Source: Limosilactobacillus secaliphilus
Lineage (GTDB): Bacteria > Bacillota > Bacilli > Lactobacillales > Lactobacillaceae
DNA length: 64,000 nt
Assembly (NCBI RefSeq): GCF_001437055.1
Contig: NZ_JQBW01000010.1
Span: 197,472-261,471 of the forward strand
Direction: 5' to 3'
Within the stretch, counting starts at the first letter, position 1. Every line of letters starts with the position of its first letter. The notes under the pieces are model-generated. The model worked only from the letters and a program-made list of their open reading frames with translations, had not been told where the DNA came from and did not search any database. Shown here one piece after another: positions 59,444-64,000 of the stretch. The position numbers and the translations under genes are program-made.

Positions 59444-60844
59444 TTATTTATTGCGTGCCTGTTGTCGATAATTGATCACGCTGATCGTAAGGGTAATGAG
59501 GGCCAGAACAATCATGATGATGAAGTCGACCCGGCCACCATTATAAGTCCGAGTTGCCATGCTACCCATGCCCCGATTTTGGAAGATCGCCATCAAGGAA
59601 GCCAGGAAAACTACCCCGGTCGCTCCGGCAAACTGTTGGGTCATGTTAAAGATCGACGACACATCCGCCGTATTCTCCATCGGTACTTGGACGGAGGCAT
59701 TGGAAATGGTGTTGGAGAACGTGAAGTTGAAGCCCGTCCGCAAGACCAGGAAGAACAACATCAACAGCAATGGCGTCAGGTAATCCTGGCAGGCCCAGAA
59801 GAGCAGCGCCCCGGCAACCAGTAACGTGTTACCGATCATGACCGGCAGTTGGAAACCGTGCCGATCAGCAATGTGGCCGGCCAGCGGCGAAACCACGGCA
59901 CCGACGATTGTCCCTGGCAACAGGATGAGACCGGCTACGAAGGCATTGGCTTTGAGCACGTATTGGGCATAGACCGGGATCACCAGGCTGATACCGATAT
60001 TCATGAACTGCAGGTTGAAATAGGTTAAAGCATCGAAGCGGACCGCCGGAAAGCGGAAGATGGACAGGTCCACCAATTGCGACTTGCCATGCACGTTTAA
60101 GTAAACGAACAAGGCGAAGAGCAGGAGCGCCGCTATCAGCATCAACCAAAAGCGCCAGACAAAGCCGTACTTGCCGATCAAGGATAAGGCCTCGATCCAG
60201 ACGAACATGGCGATGGCCAGGCTGATGAAGCTCCCGTAGCTGAACGGTTCGGCACTGCCTTGGACCGGTTCACTGTCGATGAAGACCTGCCCCATCAACA
60301 GGGAGACGAAGGCAAAAGGCAAGATCAGCCAGAAGATCATCTGCCAGGACATGTTCGTGGAAATCAGCCCTCCATAGGTCGGTCCCAACGCCGGCGCTAA
60401 CGAAATCACCATGGCCGCCAGCCCGGTCATCTCACCCAGTTTTTCCCGGGGAATCTTGGTGAAAATCAAGTGGAACATGGTCGGGGTGGCCAAACCGGTC
60501 GCGGTCGCCTGCACGAGCCGGCCAACCATCAAAACCGGAAAACTGGTGGCAAGGGCACAGGTCACGTCACCGATGATGAAGGCACAAACAGCAAAGGCCT
60601 GCAGCTTCTTGGCGGCCACCCTTTTCAGAAGGTAGGCGGTCGTCCCCATCACGATCGTTACCATCAACAGGTAGCCGGCCGTGATCCACTGGGTGGTGTC
60701 CAAGGAGATCTGGAACTGGTTTGACAGTTCGGGATAGGTCACGTTGGTTGCCGTCTCCGTCATGATCCCCATGAAACTCAATAAGGCAACGGCAAAGATC
60801 CCTGCATAGACCCGGCCGGAAATTCTGTGTTTCTCTTCACTCAC
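59444..60844 (-). CDS. DHA2-family multidrug MFS exporter
   Basis: A 466-residue, 14-helix carrier. ETATNVTYPELSNQFQISLDTTQWITAGYLLMVTIVMGTTAYLLKRVAAKK covers TM1-2 and motif A, and GLAAMVISLAPALGPTYGGLI is motif C. It reads in the same direction as the TerB-N operon but a terminator separates them. It is the sixth MFS carrier of the window. The ATG start has AAGGAG upstream. Confidence 0.87.
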   Translation of the reverse strand: MSEEKHRISGRVYAGIFAVALLSFMGIMTETATNVTYPELSNQFQISLDTTQWITAGYLLMVTIVMGTTAYLLKRVAAKKLQAFAVCAFIIGDVTCALATSFPVLMVGRLVQATATGLATPTMFHLIFTKIPREKLGEMTGLAAMVISLAPALGPTYGGLISTNMSWQMIFWLILPFAFVSLLMGQVFIDSEPVQGSAEPFSYGSFISLAIAMFVWIEALSLIGKYGFVWRFWLMLIAALLLFALFVYLNVHGKSQLVDLSIFRFPAVRFDALTYFNLQFMNIGISLVIPVYAQYVLKANAFVAGLILLPGTIVGAVVSPLAGHIADRHGFQLPVMIGNTLLVAGALLFWACQDYLTPLLLMLFFLVLRTGFNFTFSNTISNASVQVPMENTADVSSIFNMTQQFAGATGVVFLASLMAIFQNRGMGSMATRTYNGGRVDFIIMIVLALITLTISVINYRQQARNK

Positions 60845-60929
60845 TAGTCATTACACTCCTTTTCGTTACCCGACTATTTTAACAGCCCTTGACCGCTTTC
60901 CAGCGAAATTTTCTGAAAAGCTGGCAAAA

Positions 60930-60974
60930 ATAAACAGGCGCACCCGCTTTCTAAAGCCCAGTGCACCTGTTTTG
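60930..60974 (-). terminator. Terminator after the zinc dehydrogenase gene
   Basis: AAACAGGCGCAC and GTGCACCTGTTT pair with one mismatch around a 19-nt loop, about 25 bp after the dehydrogenase stop codon. Confidence 0.78.
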
Positions 60975-60997
60975 ATGGAAATTAATTACTAATGATT

Positions 60998-62041
60998 TTA
61001 ATCGGAAACCTTGACGTATGACTTGATGGCTTGCCGCTGGTCCATGGCCTGGTAGGCTTCGTCAATCTGGTCCAAAGTGAAGGTCTTCGTGAAGATCTTG
61101 CCTGGGTTGATCTTTCCATCCAGAACCGCCTTCAACAGCAGGTCCTTGTCATAAGTCGTGACTGAAGCCGGGCCACCAGCAACTGCCTTGTTGGCGTAGA
61201 AGGTCGCTGCCGGATCCATGTTCTTGCCATGCGGCAGACCAACCCGGCCAACGATTGAGCCTGGGCGCCCAACTGCCATTGCGGTTTCGGTTGACTGTTC
61301 CGTACCAACACATTCCAGAACGGCGTCGGCACCTTGACCATGCGTCAGGTCCATGATGGCTTTGACGGCCTCATCGCCTCTAGCTGCCACGTTATCCGTT
61401 GCACCAAATTCCTTGGCCAACTGCTGCCGGTCTGCGTGACGGCTGGTGGAAATGATCTGCTTAGCACCCCGCAATTTAGCGGAGATGATGGCGGACAGAC
61501 CCACAGCACCATCGCCCATGACGACGACCGTATCACCGGCCTGCACATTGGCAACGCGGGCAGCATGGTAGCCAGTTGCCATTACGTCAGCCAGTGACAG
61601 TAATGACTTCAGCATGCCTTCGCTGTAATCGCTAGGCTTGCCCGGAATCTTGACCAGTGCCCACTGAGCGTGCTGGAAGCGGATATATTCAGCCTGGACA
61701 CCCTCACTGAAGTTGTCCTGGTGTGACTGACACGTGCCATCATAACCGGCAAGGCAAGCGGCACAGTGGCCACAACCGTGCGTGAATGGAGCGATCACAA
61801 AGTCGCCGGGTTTAACAGTGGTAATTGCGTCACCAACTTCTTCGACCACCGCAATGGCTTCATGACCGGAATTGATCTGACCGGGCTTAACCGGGTTGAT
61901 TCCACGGTAGTTCCACAGGTCAGACCCGCAAACACAGGTCCGGACCACCCGTAAGATGGCGTCATCCGGCTGTTGAATGGTTGGTTTATCGACGTCGACC
62001 AGTTTCATCTGGCCGGCTTTTGCAAAGACTGCAGTTTTCAT
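60998..62041 (-). CDS. Zinc-dependent medium-chain dehydrogenase (Tdh/sorbitol-dehydrogenase-like)
   Basis: A 347-residue oxidoreductase. The catalytic zinc site is in TCVCGSDLWNYRG and NSGHEAIAVVEEV; the structural zinc loop GCGHCAACLAGYDGTC is near residue 95; the Rossmann motif VVMGDGAVGLSA is near residue 170. The closest recognisable relatives are the IMP-dehydrogenase-unrelated zinc alcohol/threonine dehydrogenases common in lactobacilli. It is a single gene, and its substrate is not assignable. Confidence 0.86.
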   Translation of the reverse strand: MKTAVFAKAGQMKLVDVDKPTIQQPDDAILRVVRTCVCGSDLWNYRGINPVKPGQINSGHEAIAVVEEVGDAITTVKPGDFVIAPFTHGCGHCAACLAGYDGTCQSHQDNFSEGVQAEYIRFQHAQWALVKIPGKPSDYSEGMLKSLLSLADVMATGYHAARVANVQAGDTVVVMGDGAVGLSAIISAKLRGAKQIISTSRHADRQQLAKEFGATDNVAARGDEAVKAIMDLTHGQGADAVLECVGTEQSTETAMAVGRPGSIVGRVGLPHGKNMDPAATFYANKAVAGGPASVTTYDKDLLLKAVLDGKINPGKIFTKTFTLDQIDEAYQAMDQRQAIKSYVKVSD

Positions 62042-62149
62042 CGAAATTACTCCTTTCTACTCCTAAACAATCCTGTCTCAATTGTAAAGGTTTCCAGGAC
62101 TAATTTGAAATATTTATAACGCATGGTTATTAATCAACTTTTTGCATAG

Positions 62150-62183
62150 AAAAAGCACCAGGTTCAATCACCTGATGCTTTAC
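62150..62183 (-). terminator. Terminator after the 37-residue gene
   Basis: AAAAGCACCAGGT and ACCTGATGCTTT pair with one mismatch; the minus strand continues with TTTTTC. It lies 22 bp after the small-gene stop codon. Confidence 0.82.
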
Positions 62184-62204
62184 AAATCGGCATTAAATGC
62201 AGAA

Positions 62205-62318
62205 TTACTTTTCTTCTTTTGCTGCTTCCAGAGCCTTCATGATGGAAGGATTCTTGGAGTGGCAATCCTTCAGCATTTGAAGATCATCTTCGCTTAATTC
62301 AACCACGTACTTTTTCAT
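62205..62318 (-). CDS. Small 37-residue protein
   Basis: An ATG at 62316-62318 lies 8 nt after AGAGGG and opens a 38-codon frame ending at TAA (62205). The product starts MKKYVVELSEDDLQMLKDC, then has SKNPSIMKALEAAKEEK, a soluble, charged, helical miniprotein. It has its own terminator immediately downstream. No known family; it resembles the many conserved tiny regulators of lactobacilli only in size. Confidence 0.65.
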   Translation of the reverse strand: MKKYVVELSEDDLQMLKDCHSKNPSIMKALEAAKEEK

Positions 62319-62404
62319 GATCCAAACCCTCTTCCCTAACTTAATTAACATAACTATACCATCATGGAGCAGAAATGGGTATGGTCAAATTGAGATCGAA
62401 TGGA

Positions 62405-62557
62405 TTAATGAGACCGGTGCATATACCAGCAATAGCAAGCCTCCAAGAACATGCCAACCGACATCAAATACATGGCCAGCATCATCTTCCCCATAAAGGT
62501 CACAATCAACGTGACCAGCCAAAAAACGACCTTGATAATATCGACTACTTTTTCCAT
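62405..62557 (-). CDS. Small 50-residue membrane protein
   Basis: The ATG at 62555-62557 follows AAGGAG by 6 nt. The 51-codon frame ends at TAA (62405). The product begins MEKVVDIIKVVFWLVTLIV and continues with FMGKMMLAMYLMSVGMF, forming one or two hydrophobic helices, then CYCWYMHRSH. It is upstream of the 37-residue gene on the same strand with an 86-bp gap, and divergent from the SDR gene. Function is unknown; tiny helical membrane peptides may act as transporter or kinase modulators. Confidence 0.65.
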   Translation of the reverse strand: MEKVVDIIKVVFWLVTLIVTFMGKMMLAMYLMSVGMFLEACYCWYMHRSH

Positions 62558-62639
62558 TGTGAACTCCTTAATACTTATTAATTGTCCCCTGGGTCAGTCG
62601 TTATTAAAATTAAATAAGATCAACAAGGAGGGATTAGAT

Positions 62640-63284
62640 ATGAGTAAAGTCTTTGTTGTCGGCGGTTCCGGTCGGGTGGCCACGGAACTGATCAAACGTC
62701 TGGCAAAAGCCGGCCACCAAGTCACTGCCGGTGCCCGTCATCCGGAAAAGATCGTTTCTTTGCCGAACGTTCAGGCGGTGCAACTCGACTTGCATGATTC
62801 CCAAGCCAACATCAACCAGCTAATCAACGGTTACGATGCCGTCTTCTTCACCGCTGGTTCACGGGGCAAAGATGTCTTGCAAACCGATGCCATGGGTGCC
62901 GTCAAGACGATGCGGGCGGCGGAAGCAAATAATATTCAACGCTACATCATGTTGAGTTCAATGTATGCGCTGGAACCCGAAAAGTGGTCCCAGATCCCAG
63001 CGCTCGCGGGCATCACCGACTACAACATCGCTAAGTTCTTTGCGGACAACTACCTCATCAACAATACTAAACTGGATTATACCATTGTTCAACCAGCCTC
63101 ATTGACTGAGGAAGCCGGGACCGGCATGGTCAGCGTTGGCGCCAATCAGGATACGACCATTCCAATTCCTGACGTGGCCCACTTCCTTGCCGCCTGCTTG
63201 GATGCGAACAACACCATCTGCAAAGTATTGATGATTCGCACGGGTCAACAAGCCATCGACGAAGCGATCCACGCCGTTAAGTAA
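62640..63284 (+). CDS. NAD(P)-binding atypical SDR (NmrA/YwnB-like)
   Basis: A 214-residue protein with the dinucleotide motif VVGGSGRVATEL near residue 6 (GGxGxxG), TAGARHPEKI for the cofactor side, and YNIAKFFADNYLINNTKLDYTIVQPASL in the position of the SDR catalytic region, without a classical YxxxK pair. Such proteins act as oxidoreductases or redox sensors. The start ATG at 62640 follows AAGGAGG; a longer upstream frame overlaps the divergent small gene and is rejected. Monocistronic. Confidence 0.85.
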   Translation: MSKVFVVGGSGRVATELIKRLAKAGHQVTAGARHPEKIVSLPNVQAVQLDLHDSQANINQLINGYDAVFFTAGSRGKDVLQTDAMGAVKTMRAAEANNIQRYIMLSSMYALEPEKWSQIPALAGITDYNIAKFFADNYLINNTKLDYTIVQPASLTEEAGTGMVSVGANQDTTIPIPDVAHFLAACLDANNTICKVLMIRTGQQAIDEAIHAVK

Positions 63285-63302
63285 GTCGTCTCACCACATA
63301 CG

Positions 63303-63338
63303 AAAAAGGATCTTGCATGAGCTGCAAGATCCTTTTTG
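63303..63338. terminator. Bidirectional terminator
   Basis: AAAAAGGATCTTGCA and TGCAAGATCCTTTTT pair perfectly around GAGC, between the convergent SDR and purine permease genes. Confidence 0.9.
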
Positions 63339-63354
63339 TTTAACTTCTTATTAG

Positions 63355-64000
63355 TTACTTAACTTCCAAAATCCACAGGAAGCCGATGAAGACGAAGAAG
63401 AGCAGGTACATAACCCAGTTAACTTCCTTACCCTTCTTGGCAGCGATCATCGTGATTGGGTACAGGATAAAGCCTAAAGCCATCCCGTCAGAAATACTGT
63501 AGGTCAGTGGCATACCCAGGACAACCAGGAATGAAGGAATAGCAACTTCCATGTGTTCCCAGTGAATGTGCTTCAGGTTTTGAGCCATCATAACCCCAAC
63601 GATGATCAGGGCAGGAGCCGTAACTTGGTCGGTGATCACAGTCAACAGTGGTGAGAAGAACATGCCGACAATGAACATGATCCCAGTAACGACCGCGGTC
63701 AGACCGGAACGACCACCAACGGCAATCCCGGCAGAAGATTCAACGAAGGCACCAATTGGTGAAGTCCCCATTACGGAACCAACCAGCATGGCAGAGGAGT
63801 CAGACATCAATGCCCGGCCAACCCGTGGCATGCGGTTATTCTTCATGAAGCCCGCTTGTTGAGCCAGACCAACCAGCGTACCGGCAGTATCGAAGAAGGT
63901 GACAAGTAAGAACGTAAAGACAACAACCCATAATTGCAAAGTATTGATGTCACCAATGTGCTTAACAGCAACGCCGAACGTTGGTGCCAGGCTAGGAGCA
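63355..64000 (-). CDS. NCS2-family purine permease, C-terminal part (truncated by window edge)
   Basis: The C-terminal 215 residues or so of a membrane permease, still open at the right edge of the window. FTFLLVTFFDTAGTLVGLAQQAGF (the NCS2 D-T-x-G box), GALMSDSSAMLVGSVMGTSPIGAFVESSAGIAVGGRSGLTAVVTG and the final helices match AzgA/PbuG-type adenine, guanine and hypoxanthine carriers. The N-terminal half, promoter and any purine riboswitch lie outside the window. Confidence 0.9.
   Translation of the reverse strand, partial: APSLAPTFGVAVKHIGDINTLQLWVVVFTFLLVTFFDTAGTLVGLAQQAGFMKNNRMPRVGRALMSDSSAMLVGSVMGTSPIGAFVESSAGIAVGGRSGLTAVVTGIMFIVGMFFSPLLTVITDQVTAPALIIVGVMMAQNLKHIHWEHMEVAIPSFLVVLGMPLTYSISDGMALGFILYPITMIAAKKGKEVNWVMYLLFFVFIGFLWILEVK

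Noticed and set aside
62451-62639. Longer N-terminus of the SDR protein
   Set aside because: It overlaps the divergent small membrane-protein gene and lacks a ribosome binding site, while AAGGAGG precedes the ATG at 62640.
1-64000. CRISPR arrays, insertion sequences, integrases, prophage genes or attachment sites
   Set aside because: No repeated spacer arrays, transposase or integrase reading frames, terminal inverted repeats or duplicated tRNA ends were seen by eye; a self-alignment would be needed for short or degraded repeats.

Overview
The window looks like chromosomal DNA of a Lactobacillaceae member, Limosilactobacillus or a close relative. The reasons are a base composition that looks balanced by eye, strong AGGAGG-type ribosome binding sites, short intergenic hairpin terminators, and a protein set typical of lactobacilli: acidophilus-type deoxynucleoside kinase, sucrose PTS EIIBCA with GH32 hydrolase, Bce-type peptide-resistance modules, DUF4811, DUF915 and DUF4767 proteins, and ECF FolT. 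No rRNA, transposase, integrase or CRISPR array was seen. Genus and species are not settled from sequence alone.

Layout. 1-1.0 kb: three tRNAs (Gly, Leu, Val) with a consensus promoter, then a deoxynucleoside kinase. 1.1-2.9 kb: an amino-acid permease behind a lysine riboswitch. 2.9-8 kb: an acetyltransferase, an esterase, a PAP2 phosphatase, a split threonine/serine exporter, and an MntR-like regulator divergent from a CDF metal exporter. 8-12.5 kb: a complete Bce-type RR-HK-ABC module with a matching operator. 12.6-14.7 kb: two VIT/CCC1-type iron/manganese transporters under a PerR/Fur-like box, and a universal stress protein. 14.9-22.4 kb: multicopper oxidase, ElaA acetyltransferase, CPBP protease, TauE exporter, RNase J and an MFS carrier. 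22.5-27.4 kb: a MerR regulator divergent from a DHA2 drug exporter, then an ABC-F antibiotic-resistance-type protein behind an attenuator leader with a 3-codon uORF. 27.4-36.3 kb: RluA-type synthase, tRNA-Asp, MprF, DJ-1 protein, lipase, DHA2 exporter, a cysteine-free UDG and a fused ThrE. 36.4-42.7 kb: cyclophilin, sucrose PTS, alcohol dehydrogenase, sucrose-6-P hydrolase and two unknown proteins. 42.7-53.3 kb: a frameshifted YjeM-type permease, D,D-carboxypeptidase, PAP2, MFS, DUF915, a HesB-like protein, a T-box-controlled M20 peptidase, a lipoprotein, a THF riboswitch with folT, and another DHA2 exporter. 53.4-59.4 kb: a candidate small RNA, then a three-gene operon encoding a MmcQ/TerB-N/TerB-C protein, a BrxD-like ATPase and an Lhr-like helicase. 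59.4-64 kb: a DHA2 exporter, a Zn dehydrogenase, two tiny proteins, an SDR protein and a truncated NCS2 purine permease.

Themes. The window is rich in envelope and drug defence: six MFS carriers (four DHA2), Bce module, MprF and ABC-F. Much of it is controlled by RNA elements (lysine riboswitch, T-box, THF riboswitch, ABC-F attenuator) or palindromic operators that can be read directly. The best candidate for an under-described biological system is the 53.7-59.3 kb operon. It pairs a DNA-binding/Ter-domain protein with an ATPase and an SF2 helicase related to BREX accessory proteins, but there is no methylase, PglZ or nuclease beside it.
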